Source: Pyrenopolyporus hunteri
Taxonomy: Eukaryota > Ascomycota > Sordariomycetes > Xylariales > Hypoxylaceae
Length of the DNA: 64,000 nt
Assembly: GCA_902806595.1 (NCBI GenBank)
Contig: CADCXC010000038.1
Span: forward strand, 2,232,001-2,296,000
Direction of reading: 5' to 3'
The first letter of the stretch is position 1. Each line of letters begins with the position of its first letter. Below are positions 23,018-34,258 of the stretch, one piece after another. The notes below the pieces were generated by a model, which was given only the letters and a program-made list of their open reading frames with translations, did no database searches and was not told the origin of the DNA. The position numbers and the translations under genes are program-made.

Positions 23018-24704
23018 ATGCAGACTCACGGTAAGTTGCCCGCTCCATTTCTTAGTCTCTCTTTTTTATTTTTGCCCGGCCGCTGCTGCAACTTGGAAGC
23101 AAAGCATTTCCAACCATCATCAACGCCCCCCACACCCCTTGTACATTTCTCTAAAGCCACCCCTCCACCGTGACGCCGCATTACTGCGCAGCACACACCC
23201 TCCCTCCCTCCTTCAACCACCCCCCCAAGCTATGCCCTGACCGTCTCAGTCACCTTTTACTGCGAACATGTAATGTAATCAGACCTACCTCATATGCTGG
23301 CGCCAGGAGTTTTTCTTGCTGGCTGCTACTGTATGCTGCTACCACTACCACTACCACTTCTACTTCTACTTCTGGAGGCTTCGGGGTCGTGTTGCAAAGT
23401 CAATCTGGGAATCCATCCACTTGCTTTTCCGGTCCCCGTATCCACTTACGAAATACCCGCCTTACACCCTAGCAAACTCTCGCACGTACATATTCGGTCT
23501 ATTATCCGCCTCATACTTCGCAGATTTGGTTTTGGAACTCTTTTTTTTCTATCTTTTTGCTTCCCCCATTTTTGAGTATTTCTCCTGGACCTTTCCCGGC
23601 GCCTTCTTTTACTAACACAACAACTCTGCTTTAGACGATCCCGAGTCGCACATAAAATCTGAACAGGGAGTGAATTACCCAAATCACCTGGCAGCTTCGC
23701 CGGCGCCCTCTTCGTTACCTACCACCGGCGCGACCCACCCTTCGTTGAAACCGATACGCCCGTCGCCCCAAGCGCATGGATACGGCGGTTCTGGCATAGA
23801 GGCTCAGTCGCATATTCATCCTCAGCTTAGAACGTCTTCTGCGGGCGCCCCGGTACCTGATATGATGCAGAGAGGAGTCTCGCCTCCATCTGACGAAGGC
23901 GCGCCCGTTTCCTCGTCTCCTGTGGCCAGCATGGCTGCTCAAGGCCTCCTGGGACACGACCCCGACGACTCCATAACGGACGGGCGAAAGGCGAAGCGGG
24001 AATTATCTCAGTCGAAAAGGGCAGCTCAGAATCGAGCGGCTCAGGTGAGTGGGGCCATTTCCTTGTTCTGCCATGATTTATTATCTGTGATCTGGAGCTA
24101 CCGTAATCAAAACGGTTAAGAGACCCGAGCGTGCCGCGTTCTTCGGTGTAGATCGCTCATGTGTGCTAGCTCGACTCCACCGTATCTCGACTCCCCCGTG
24201 CGTCCAATTACGTAAACTAACTCGGCTATTTTTCTTCTCTAGCGCGCTTTTCGACAGAGGAAGGAGCATTATATCAAAAAGCTTGAGCAGCAGGTACGGG
24301 ACTATGCGGACATGGAGCACAGCTTCAAAGCGATCCAGAACGATAATTATGCTCTTCGAGAATATATCATACAATTACAGTCCCGCCTTCTGGATCTGCA
24401 GGTCGAACTTCCCCAGCCACCTCCGAACGTTAATATCGCACCCCCAACTGCGCCCGCCGCTAGCGCTCGTGGTGCGCACGCGAGCACGGCCCCCGATCCG
24501 AGCGCAAATAATAGCAACGCCGGAACCCTTGCGGACGTCGCCGCGGCGGTAGCTGGTTTGAGAGCTCGCGAACCTTCGGCGGACGGGCTCTATTCGAAAG
24601 CGCCCTATAAGACGGAAGCTAGCGAAGATTCCCAAACGGCCGAAGAAATTCGCAGGCAGCTCCAACAGGATGGAGGTCCAGCTCCCTCGTCTTTGCGAGC
24701 CTAG
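23018..24704 (+). CDS. kapC: KapC-like bZIP transcription factor (AP-1 type)
   Basis: Three exons, 23018-23030, 23635-24044 and 24243-24704, give 294 aa. The basic region AQNRAAQRAFRQRK (about residues 135-148) carries the fungal Yap/AP-1-type signature and is followed by a leucine-zipper-type helix (EHYIKKLEQQVRDYADMEHS, then to about 195). The N-terminal 115 residues are Ser/Pro-rich, and the C-terminus is Ala/Pro-rich and disordered. An intron falls exactly inside the basic region, between Gln and Arg. The first coding exon is only 13 nt and is followed by a 604-bp intron with a GTAAGT donor and a TTTAG acceptor. The name KapC follows overall resemblance to that fungal family; target genes cannot be inferred from the window. 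A bZIP factor is certain; the KapC subgroup is likely. Confidence 0.88.
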
Positions 24705-25486
24705 TCATCCCCGGAGGAGGCACTGGAACCTTGTCCCTCAACGGGCCCATATATAAATAACTTACCCCATCAGTACATTTATCCCGACCCGGGAGCTCAC
24801 CGCAGAAGATCCCCACCATCCTCCCGGTGAAATGGCGCGAATGTGTTTTTATGAAGATGAGGGGCCCTAGGAGGGAGACGCAAAAGCCGTGTAGCCTAGG
24901 GGGGGGGGAGAGTCCATACACGGGGGTTTTGCCTTCGACGTCAGTTTCATTTATGTCATATGGTGGCGTTACGGGCTCGCATGGCTACTTAAGAATTGGA
25001 AGGATTAGGCGTTTGAGAGCATCATACCTGGGGATGCGATGGCCGCACGCAATTGATGTTTTGTGTGGATATAGACGGTTATCATCGCGTTCCTGGCATA
25101 GCTCAGGAATACAAGGACCGGACGATAGGAAGTCTTGTCCGAGGGGAGGATTTGAGCGTCAAATGCGTTTTGGCTGCGAGCAAAGGAGGTAGGTACTCTG
25201 CGTCAGGGCAGAGAGGTTGCCGCGGCGCGACGGCTCGAGACCCGAGAGAACGGGCATTAATTGCGGTATGTTTACAGGCGAGCATCCTGGTCAAAATCGC
25301 GAATCGCGAATTGCGAATCGTGGATCCAAGACACCAATTCATTTTACCGCTCGATGAAATATATTTGCTGGGATGGTTTACTCGCGGGCGTCTTCTTCGC
25401 CCGCTTCAATAATAGCATTGTTCTTCAAATATGGAAATGACCGCTCTCATAACTTGTCCAACCCGCATAACTCGTTCTAGTCGTTG

Positions 25487-25535
25487 AGTAGGTAGGTACC
25501 TTACCTGGTACCTAGGTAGGTAGGTAGGTAGGTAA
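25487..25535. repeat. Long TAGG/TACC palindromic tract
   Basis: GTAGGTAGGTACC, a short spacer, then GGTACCTAGGTAGG and further GTAG units form one of the longest examples of the motif in the window. Confidence 0.85.
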
Positions 25536-25710
25536 CATGGAACTCTCAATTAAGCTTATCGCTTTCAATTTTTCTTGAGACCAATTGCGACTATATGATT
25601 GGAAGAATATATGTTTCGAGAAGCATTTTTCATCATTGAATTTCTTTTGCGCGCTATTGTCGACGACTAATGTACTTAGGTACCTAGGTAGTCATGTCTC
25701 TCACCGATAT

Positions 25711-25711
<1 letters not shown>

Positions 25712-25741
<30 letters not shown>

Positions 25742-25747
25742 ACCACT
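25712..25747. repeat. GCC/ACC triplet microsatellite
   Basis: Eight GCC units are followed by three ACC units and ACT. It lies within a 19-codon ATG-to-TAG micro-frame (25694-25753) that would encode oligo-Ala and oligo-Thr; nothing shows it is translated. Confidence 0.85.
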
Positions 25748-25927
25748 GCGTAGTGTAACCCGGGGAATTCTGCTGCCGCTCGAGTGCCTAGACAGATACC
25801 AGGTGGCGGGCTGAATAGGCGTAATTATTAATACTGCACATTTGTATCTATTTCCCTAACTGCCCTTTTCTGGGCATCGCACCGGTCGTAAAGTATAAGG
25901 TGCCGGTTAGCCAGGCGAAGTTCATCC

Positions 25928-25955
25928 GTAGGTACCTAGATAGGTACCTAGGTAA
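25928..25955. repeat. TAGGTACCTA-type tract
   Basis: Two GTAGGTACCTAGATAGG-like copies in the ARP5 3' flank. Confidence 0.8.
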
Positions 25956-26060
25956 GATCAATCCACGTCTTTGTAGCCGTTGCTGTAAGAATCCCGTGTC
26001 GTGGTGGGCGTGGATAGTGTCCGATTGGAAGTAATAAAAACACAATGCCACTGTAGGTTT

Positions 26061-28663
26061 TCAGGGGTAAGAGTTGCCCATGTCGTGCTCCTATAATATT
26101 CCCAGGGGATAGATGTTAGCCAGTGTTCAGGCCACACAGAGTTTCTGTTTCTTGTGTCTAGAAAGGACGATAGTTCAGGCCTTGTTCGGACCCGTAGTAA
26201 ACATGACGTAGGTTATTTTCCTATGAGCAGCGTCTCGTGGGAAACAGGAAGCTAGCAACCGCCACACTGCCCCGCAAGATGGCGGAGGTGATAGTAGGAA
26301 TCACAAACGTACCTTTATGTAATCGTGACCCTTCTCCTGGTACTCCGCCTTCGTCACCGTGGCCGCTTTCCAGCTGGGCGTTCCGACCCATTGGGCAGCT
26401 CCTTTCCAGGCATCCAGTATCGGGTCATCGGCCCTGCGTATGTTCAGCGGAGCATCAACAGGGAGCAGCGGCCTCAACCCTTGGTGGAGGCGATCAATAA
26501 AGCCTTCGAAGAGCGTGTTACCACCGGTTAAGAAAATGTCCTTTAGGAATTCGTCGCGATTCAGACCCGGAATGCCCACGAGACGTTGCGTTAGTATGTC
26601 GCCTGCGATCTCCACGAGTCCTGCTTGGTCGACCCCTGCAATGGACGGTTGGAATAGGACCTCGGGTACTCGTATGCGCTCGACGTTTAGGTGTATCTGG
26701 TGGATTTCTGCTTGGGATGAGGGGTCGAAGGGTCTCGGCCCGCGCATAAACGCATGCAGGAGGCTCTTATTCCAGTCATTCTGTGCCTCCCACGTGTGCT
26801 CGTGTGTGAATCCCTCATCGTATCGGAGCAAGTCTTCCTCGAGCGACTTGAGAGTCGCCTCGAGATCTTCCTCGCCTTCCTCGTCATCACTACCGCCGTC
26901 GCCCACTTGAATCTGCCTATATACACCCCAATCCTCGTCGTTGGCGCCGAAGTTATCGTCGTCTCCGCCGCGGCGGCGCTTCCCTCGAGGATTATCTGAG
27001 GCTAGATTTGCGATGGACTTCATACGAATTTGAGAAGCCAGCGACTTGCGGTTCCCCAAGTCGGCCTTAAGACGATCGCGTTCCTTCATTTTCTGTAGCG
27101 TAAGGTTACGGGCTACTCGCTTCTCCTCGAGCCAGCCCTCGAGGTCGTTCTCGCGTCGCTCTCTATCCAGCCGCTCTTCTTCCGCAATACGTGCCTTCTC
27201 GGCTTCCTTCTCGGCCTTGGCGCGCGCCCGTGCTTCGTGGTTTGATTTTAGAAGTCGCTGGTGTCGCTTCGCCTTCAAGCCAGCCTCGTCAAGTTGGTCG
27301 TCGGGCACCTCGAGGAGGCTAAAGTCGGGGGCTTCCTGCTCCTCCTCTGGGTCGCCGCCCACGTCTTTCGTCCGGGCGCGCCTGATCGACTTATCCAGCT
27401 CCTTTATCGTGCGCTCAAGGTGTGCTTCGTCTTTCATATCTTCTGAATCGAGGAGGCGCTTCACGTCCTTCTTGTTTGCGTTATTAATCTTCTCCTGTAG
27501 TTTCTTATAATATTCCAACTCTTGCTCCTTTCGCATCAGCTTCTCTAATCGCATCTTGGCTGCTTGCTCTTGGAGTCGTCGTCCGCTCTCTTTCTTCCGC
27601 TCGGCTATACGAGCGAGCTCCTCCTCGCTCTTCTGGACCACCACCTCTTCCGTGAACGGATACTGTATCACAACATCGCGATCTTCTAAACCTGACCAGT
27701 CTAAGTACGAACGTAGCTCGTCGTCGTATGACTTGGATATATAGCAATGATCTCGGATCATGTGCTCGGTCTGCGACACGTTGAGTTTTCCGGGGAAGGA
27801 AGGATACTTAAGACGGATGAGTTTAAGAAGGTATTCTGCGGCATGCCATCCTCCCCAGTTTAATCGGATGGCCTGAGCTAGCATAGCCTTGGAATCGAAG
27901 ACGGGTATAACGTGGGTCGAGCTGTAGGAGGAGGAGACGACCAGTCCGGTCTGTCCTTTATTATAGCGGTAGGAAAATAGAGAATCGATACCCGTGGCAA
28001 GAGAGGGTGCCTGGTAGCATTCGAATATAATTTCGTTCATGGCTGTGCTGAATGTTAGTTGGCATTCCAAGCACGGAGGAACCCTAGGGTGGGCGCACAT
28101 TTTCGTGAGTATGGTAGGTTCGCCACGGCCTCCGTCATGACGATGGGGAAATCAATAGAACCATCCGCGTTATTCATGCCCAGCTTCAGGAAGGTCCAGT
28201 CTAGTACATGTTCTTCCACATCCCAGTTGCTGACGATACCCGTGCCGGCCTCGAATGCATTTCTGATGTGGCCTCGAGCCGTCGTGTCGGCATAGCAATC
28301 GAAACCGGCAAAGGAATAGGTCTTCCCCAATTTTCTATCTCTATATTTGGCCATGATGGGGGGGATGCTGAATCTTGGCTTCGACTCGAATGACCACCCA
28401 GCTCTGACGGCCGACGAACCTAACAATAGACCCTAGATCAGAGGCCTGGTGTCAGAAGAGGGGGGTTTTTCAAAAAGCGCACCATTGTCAATGACGATGG
28501 CAACAGTGCCAGGAGGCCTCGCCAGAGCTTCTTCGCGTCCATCTGGCTGAGCGGGGATAGGCTTCTCGAACTTGGTCTCCTTCACATTGTAGATTCGGGC
28601 TGGTGGATAGGTCTTCTCCTGGCGCACGGGAAGCGCTGGAGGGTCGATCGCTGAGGGCGCCAT
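26061..28663 (-). CDS. ARP5: Actin-related protein 5, INO80 complex subunit
   Basis: Four exons, 28663-28483, 28419-28099, 28042-26313 and 26090-26061, give 753 aa, near the 755 of yeast Arp5. The actin fold begins with VAIVIDNGSSAVRAGW (about residues 55-70), where the nucleotide-binding IDNG loop is split by intron 1. A long charged Lys/Glu/Arg-rich insert of about 200 residues interrupts the fold; this insert is typical of Arp5. The C-terminal part resumes with FLTGGNTLFEGFIDRL. Arp5 pairs with Ies6 and is needed for nucleosome sliding by INO80. The last exon codes only nine residues (EHDMGNSYP) after a 222-bp intron. Reading through that intron would instead end the protein after Val-Arg-Leu. 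The neighbouring genes include IES6. Confidence 0.94.
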
Positions 28664-29518
28664 GTTGGTTGGATACGCGGTGGTGATAGTTACAGGCGTT
28701 CACGGCGTTGCATGGTTCTCTGTGAATTACCTAAGGGAGTGAGTTGAGTGGGTTAAGTATAAAAAGTTTTGGAACAGTGGCCGAGGTACGCGGGATATTT
28801 GCGAATTAATAGAGTTTTGCGTGGTCTGTGGGTTGTTTCCGTCACATTGAAGGTGAATATTGTATTGTACGGTCTAAGCAGGTAGATTTCTTGGTGCTGA
28901 GATGGTACAATACAAGGCTGATGAGTAGGTACATGAGGTACGTAAACTTTCAAGATGTTGGAGCTTGAACTCAATTGCCCTTGCTTCTCTGTCGGGAGTC
29001 GGGGATAATACTGGGGCATCTCGTTGGCCAGGGTCGATCTAACTTCTCCCACGTACATACGGTATGCAGCTTCTAGACCCATTGGATAAGGGATTTGATA
29101 AGACTTAGCGGAGCTTTTTAGCGTGGAATTGCATCTCTTACGTACAATACATATAGGTAGGTACCTACCTGGTATATATGAGCATCGCGTCCGCCAGCAA
29201 AAAGCGCGATTAGGTACATAATGTCGAGGGGGTATTTCTCGTGGCGCACACATTGGTACAATGCTCTGGATGCTTATACCTTACGTACCAGCACCTACAA
29301 TGTAGGAATCATATGCTTATTACCATGGAATTCATGGTGCCATACTGCAGAAGTTTCGAAATAAAAATCCGTCGGGGTCTACGTATAGGATCCTATAAGT
29401 CCGATCTTGAGTCTTCCCCCGTAGACGAACATACATGTAGGGTATAACTCGGTAAAGCATTCCCGCCCACCATCCATCACGTAGTATCTCCCGCAGGCTC
29501 TCCCGACGTAAGAGCAGC
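28664..29518. promoter_or_regulatory. ARP5 upstream region
   Basis: These 855 bp hold the ARP5 promoter and the DAD4 3' UTR. A TAGGTACCTACC copy lies at about 29155-29172. No gene is recognised. Confidence 0.4.
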
Positions 29519-29926
29519 TCATGACGGTTCTTTTAGGTTGTCCGTTGCTATACGACGATTAGAGTCCAGTTCAACCTAAAAGCAGTCGATGAATGAGACT
29601 TACCTTCTAAATGGAAGAGCACGTTGGATTGGTAGTTCTTGAACATCTGGGCGACAAGCTCGATGTTCATATTCTGGACGTTGATTTCTTGAAGGCTCTT
29701 ATTCATAACGACAACCGCTTCATTCAGTTTCTCCTGTGGATGTTGTGTAAGTTGCCCGGGTTTGTTACCGTAGGCGGGGCTGAACAGCTATGCGGGACTC
29801 ACAACGTTCGTGATGATTCGTGACAAGAGGAGATTCTGTTGATGCTCGTGTGGGCTCTCCTAGATTTATGGTTAGCAAATTTCGTAATACCGTTGGCTAG
29901 ATACTAGATCGTAGATGAGATACCAT
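29519..29926 (-). CDS. DAD4: DASH complex subunit Dad4 (kinetochore-microtubule coupling)
   Basis: Four exons, 29926-29924, 29859-29803, 29733-29604 and 29547-29519, give 72 aa, the normal Dad4 size. Exon 3 encodes EKLNEAVVVMNKSLQEIN followed by VQNMNIELVAQMFKNYQSNV, which is the conserved Dad4 core helix. Dad4 is part of the ten-subunit DASH/Dam1 ring on spindle microtubules, found only in fungi. The first coding exon is only the ATG: exon 2 begins Glu-Ser-Pro-His and is preceded in frame by a TAG stop, so no contiguous upstream ATG is possible. ATG followed by GTATCT provides the start and a donor. The last exon encodes the tail ATDNLKEPS, whose first codon is split with exon 3. The gene is too fragmented for a simple open-frame search to find. 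Confidence 0.92.
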
Positions 29927-30351
29927 TTTGCTCGATTTCTGTTTTCGACCCGGAACTCTGGGGCTAAGTGATTGCGTTAGCGAGGTATGATACGAAGTAG
30001 GTACTTGTGAATGGTTTCTATAACATGCGGTTGGTGGGTGGATGGGGGTATTAAAGCAAGCAGTCACCTAGAGCCGATTTGGGTTAGGCAGCCCAAGCTT
30101 AAGTACCCGTACTAGCATCTCTTACGCAAGTACCTAAGGTCAACAGGCGCGCGTACTCAGCACCATCATTCTCCGTAACAACTGATTTCAATGATTTCAT
30201 ACATACCTATAGCCAGGGACCGAAGCAGAAAACGACAACATCCTAACTGGGAAATAGACGATTCATCGCAATTAGAGATTAATCCATCAGACCGCCAGTC
30301 CCCTCCTACAACATAATTGCTACCGAAAATACACCATCGCGAGCATCGAAG
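29927..30351. promoter_or_regulatory. Shared divergent promoter DAD4 / IES6
   Basis: Only 425 bp separate the two start codons, which point away from each other, so both promoters must lie here. I saw no clear palindromic TAGGTACCTA copy; one GTAGGTAC copy lies at about 29998-30005. Confidence 0.5.
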
Positions 30352-30957
30352 ATGGCAACTCCGACGGAAGCTCAGATTGCCCATCAAGAGCTGATTGACA
30401 AACTCGATATTCACTCTATCCACAAGAGCTTTCGCAACCCGCACTGGCGACCCAACCAGCGCCGTAACAAGAACATCAAAACAATCCTCGGCGACGCCTC
30501 GCGCAAAGAGGCCTCGATTGTCGCCACTCCCCAAGACAATAGCGGAACGGCCACTCCTGCGCAAGGAGAAGGCGACGGCCTCTCGACCAGCGGTTCCTCG
30601 ACGCCCGCCCAGCAATCGGCCGCCGGGAGCAATAACGGCAACTCGAATCTGCAGCCGAATCTCGCGCAGGCCTCGCGAAGCCTCTCGAAGCTCGTGCTGG
30701 AGAAGAGCCTTCGCCCAGGCGGCGGTGCGGCTGTCTCGGCTGCCCCCAGTGCTACTTACACCAACATCGAATCGGCACCGTCGCTCGCGCATACGAAACG
30801 ATACTGCGATATCACCGGCCTCCCCGCTCCTTACCTAGACCCAAAGAGTAGGTTACGATATCACAGCAAGGAAGTGTTCGGCTTCATCCGTACCCTACCG
30901 CAGGGCGCGGCTGAGCAGTATCTCGAGGCCCGAGGCGCACATACAGTCTTGAAATGA
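30352..30957 (+). CDS. IES6: Ies6, INO80 chromatin-remodelling subunit (YL1 C-terminal domain)
   Basis: A single exon encodes 201 aa. The N-terminal motif FRNPHWRPNQRRNKNIKTIL (about 27-46) and the C-terminal YL1_C domain (KRYCDITGLPAPYLDPKSRL and onward to about 185) are the two conserved blocks of Ies6. Between them is a low-complexity Gly/Ser/Thr/Ala-rich linker of about 90 residues, longer than the yeast protein needs. Ies6 forms a heterodimer with Arp5 inside INO80 and helps grip the nucleosome; it acts in the nucleus. ARP5 lies about 1.7 kb away on the opposite strand. Confidence 0.95.
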   Translation: MATPTEAQIAHQELIDKLDIHSIHKSFRNPHWRPNQRRNKNIKTILGDASRKEASIVATPQDNSGTATPAQGEGDGLSTSGSSTPAQQSAAGSNNGNSNLQPNLAQASRSLSKLVLEKSLRPGGGAAVSAAPSATYTNIESAPSLAHTKRYCDITGLPAPYLDPKSRLRYHSKEVFGFIRTLPQGAAEQYLEARGAHTVLK

Positions 30958-32020
30958 AGGAACTCGGCTTTTATACACGCAATACCTGATTCTTTGAGCG
31001 AAGAGACAATGCTACACCGGTTTCATCGTATCTATTCCGGGTATACAATACATCTGGATTACCGCTGTTTCTTCTATACGAGATTCTCAAGAGCGCTCGA
31101 GACCCAACGAGCGTTAACTTTACGGTGGCGGTTACTGAGAATTGCCTGGGGGGAACATATATGTCCGACCAACAAAGTCAAGCCTATCCTATGCATCAGT
31201 CGCCTCTCGGCAGCGGATGGCAGGTTACGCTCCGGCTTAATCGCGATCGGTAGATGGGGTTTGCTCTCCGCCTGTAATTGACGGGTACCGAGAGTGAATG
31301 GGGGAGACTCAAACTCAGTGACCATAGCTCGAGAGCTAAGGACGCCGCGGCAGGGTAATCGTATTTGAGATATCACGACGGCGTATTAGGGGAATACCGT
31401 TCAGAGAAGAATACAGTCCGCCAGCGTTTAATAGACAAAGGTCCCTCACAATTACTTTGTCATTATTTCTTACCGCTTGCCGTAATTATTAGCCACGTCT
31501 GAGTAACCGTACGCCGAAGTGTTACAGTAGGGTAGCCAGCATGTATTGACCATCCAGGGGATCCTCATGGTGAGGTTAGGTAGGTGACATTGAGCCAAAA
31601 AAAAAAAAAAAAAAAAAAAAAAAAGGAGATAGGAAAAAGATGAGATTCCTCTTATCGGATTTTGAATTAAGATTATCACTGGCGGCTGCTAGGCAGCTGC
31701 TACAGCTTAGGTACACATTACTACCAGGACCAGGGGTGTTCGAGTTTCATTCCGCGATTCGTGTTCTACTATCTGTCCCCTGACGCAGCTTTATGAATTA
31801 ATTATTTTTGAAAAAACGCACGATAATACGACACTAATGATTCCGAAGCTTCACGACACCACACCAATTGCGCTCCCCACGTCTCGTCGAACGGACGCCC
31901 TACGCTGTGACTGACGTCTGTTAAACGAGGTCTTCCAGAGCCAACCACCTACTTCATCTTCATCTTCATCTTCTCCTTCCTCCCTTGCCTCGTTACGCAT
32001 TGAACAGTCGATTGGAAAAG
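30958..32020. other. IES6 downstream and GOT1 upstream region
   Basis: This contains a 28-A run at 31597-31624 and a CTTCAT triplet tract at about 31951-31973 just before GOT1. No gene is recognised. Confidence 0.45.
31597..31624. repeat. 28-nt poly-A run
   Basis: An uninterrupted A run. It could be the tail of an old retroposed copy or a simple microsatellite; no matching upstream element or flanking duplication is obvious. Confidence 0.9.
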
Positions 32021-32883
32021 ATGCCTACGATGTGGCTGTCAGACACCCAAAGTAAGACCAGGCCCCAAGAAGTCCCCATATTTGAAAGGCGAGGGACGGC
32101 ACCAACTAACCATTGGGGCTACGCACAGAAATCGGGGTTGCCTTCTGCTCTGGCGGTACGTGATAATCCAGCGTGGGGGCCCTCTCGCGTGTCTAGCTAC
32201 CTGAACATGCCCGTAGAGGTAGCTGGCGCGCGCGCCTGTTGCTCACCGCAGCGTTTTCTACGGCGGCGGCGCTGATGTGGTCTGTTGATCTTCGCTCTTT
32301 ATAGGCGGCTTCTTCCTGATCGGAGGCGTCATGTTGTTCTTCGACCGAGCTATGTAAGTAATCTATCTACCCGGAGTAGCCCTATCTTGCGCCCCAGAGC
32401 TCTCCCCGTGCCTCTTTCATCCGACGTCCTAAGGGCACCGCTTACGTCTACATAGGCTTGCGATGGGCAATGTACGCTACTTCTCTCCTTGGCCCTGACC
32501 TGTACCTTTATCTCTACTCCCGATCCCGATCCCGTTCTCGAAAGCTTCTCCAATTATTACCACCAGCCTAACGACGTTAGATCCTATTCCTAATCGGCTT
32601 GACGATCATCATCGGTCCGCAAAAGACGCTACTCTTCTTCGCGCGAAAGCAGAAGGCGAAGGGTACCGCGGCCTTTTTCCTAGGGCTGCTCCTCATCCTC
32701 ATGCGATGGGCCCTAATCGGCTTCTGCGTCGAGCTGTACGGAATCATGGTATTATTCGGTGATTTCCTCGGCACCATAGCGAGCTTCGCGCGCAACGCCC
32801 CGGTCGTCGGCCCTTATATTGGCCTCGTCATCGATCGAATTCCGGGCTTTGGAGCGCGGCGGAATGCCGAGCTGCCCGTTTAA
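32021..32883 (+). CDS. GOT1: Got1-family ER-to-Golgi transport membrane protein
   Basis: Five exons, 32021-32051, 32129-32155, 32305-32353, 32456-32471 and 32581-32883, give 141 aa. Joined, they read MPTMWLSDTQKIGVAFCSGG, then GFFLIGGVMLFFDRAM, LAMGN and ILFLIGLTIIIGPQKTLLFF. This is the Got1 pattern with four hydrophobic helices (about 11-31, 39-56, 70-92 and 97-117). Got1 is a small tetraspanning protein that assists vesicle traffic at the early Golgi. Exon 4 is a 16-nt microexon, with a split Met codon at its 5' side. The cytosolic tail (ARRNAELPV) looks lineage-specific. Every junction was checked for frame. Confidence 0.92.
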
Positions 32884-33481
32884 AAAGGAGGCTCCCTTGA
32901 TTTGCGTACACTAATCAATACCATGCTTGCTTACCCCTGACTACGGTTATACCAGAAAAGGTGGTCTAATTACGAATTCTTTTTGGCATCGTTACTTCTC
33001 AAATCCATGACCCGAGCTATAAAGAGGCGTTAAGACGGAGGCGGGAAGTTCTGTATGATATTGTATATGACGGTATAGACGACTCTGGGGAGAGGGTGGT
33101 GCGCCAAACTAGGTTCGGGGATACCCAGAAGCAAACTAGAAGATATAAAGCCCGCAAGGCGGTGAAAATAATACGCCATAAGCAGAAAGCTTTGCCGTGT
33201 AACTTTTCTACATGTGAAGAGAAAAAAAGGAGAAAGGCCGTTGTCATTTTGCCTATGCAGAATCTAGAGGGGGAAACGGCGGGGATTTCGCCCCGAAGCG
33301 ACGAAACAGTCTAGGCTGCCGTTGTGTTATGCCATCATCAACAGAAATTTGCTAAACTCTCCGCTTCGCGGTCCCAAAACAGCAAGCATCATGCTCCTAG
33401 CCACCATCCCGGCGTACCTGCGCGCACGCCATGTCTACCATTCCTCAACGCGGCGCGGAAGTGCCGCCAGTAAATACGGCT
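32884..33481. other. Convergent intergenic region GOT1 / profilin
   Basis: Two 3' UTRs of convergent genes. The frame at 33096-33314 is Lys/Arg-rich but has no recognisable domain. Confidence 0.4.
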
Positions 33482-34258
33482 CTAGTATCCGGCCTTGGTG
33501 AGGTAGTCTGCTAGCGCCTCGACGGTCTGTCTCGCGTTTCCGGCTTGCTGGGCCTCGCCATGGTGGCCGATTATGACGGCTTGCGTTGTTTTGGCAAGGC
33601 AGATACCCTCCCGGCCCTACGAGGTTAGGGATACCAGTTAACAACACTCTTCTTTTTCACTGCCAGCGGCTTGTTTTTGTAAACCCACCTTTCGTCCATA
33701 GAGAGTTCGACCATCGATATTAGTAACAACGTATCGTTCGCCCGCGACGTGAATGCCTTCCGAGTAGGCCTTGTCGGCGGCGGCCTTGTTTCCGGATACG
33801 ATGGCAACAAGGTTCTTCATCTCATCAGGTTGGACCTGTTGCGGCGAGTCTTATATTAGTCATGGCGTTTCCATGATACATCACCTGGTGAGATATCATG
33901 TGCACACGTGCCCGATACCGTGTCGTATCCAGTGCGACATGACAGGAAAGATGGACAATAGACAGGGGGTTATCAACAGAAAAAAATAAATACCGTAAAT
34001 CCGGCCGAAGTAGCCCAGACGCTGTCGCCGGCGGCGCTGACGATGGCGCCCTTGTCGATGTGACTGGTGCCGACAAGGCTATTGATACGCGAGAGTGATT
34101 AGTAAAAATTGCCTGGTCACGACGTTGTCGTGTCGCGGACGACGGTAATTACCTGGAGTCAACATAGGCTATGACGAAGAGAGTCAGCCCTGTTCCCCTA
34201 ACAAAGGTGGGGTTATCATCTGGAGGAGAGGGGTGATTTGTTTACCTTGCCACGACAT
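33482..34258 (-). CDS. Profilin (actin monomer binding)
   Basis: Five exons, 34258-34246, 34168-34153, 34078-33994, 33835-33689 and 33616-33482, give 131 aa, the standard profilin length. The N-terminus MSWQAYVDSSLVG and the C-terminal helix with QTVEALADYLTKAGY are the family hallmarks; Trp3 and the terminal Tyr form the poly-proline site. The middle part contains DEMKNLVAIVSGNKAAA and ERYVVTNIDGRTLYGRKGRE. Profilin feeds ATP-actin to formins at the hyphal tip and septum. The first two coding exons are 13 and 16 nt, so the gene is easily mis-started. All junctions keep the frame. Confidence 0.96.

Larger units (their letters stand above)
24705..26060. other. Convergent intergenic region bZIP / ARP5
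   Basis: This holds two 3' UTRs, two TAGGTACCTA-type tracts (25487-25535 and 25928-25955) and a GCC/ACC triplet run at 25712-25747. A frame at 25053-25412 is open for 119 codons but has no recognisable domain. Confidence 0.45.

Noticed and set aside
25694..25753. 19-codon ATG-TAG frame encoding oligo-Ala and oligo-Thr
   Set aside because: A direct product of the GCC/ACC microsatellite; no evidence of translation.
27046..27510. Plus-strand Ser/Arg-rich frame inside ARP5
   Set aside because: It is the complement of the Lys/Glu/Arg-rich insert of ARP5, which predicts exactly this Ser/Phe/Leu-rich shadow.
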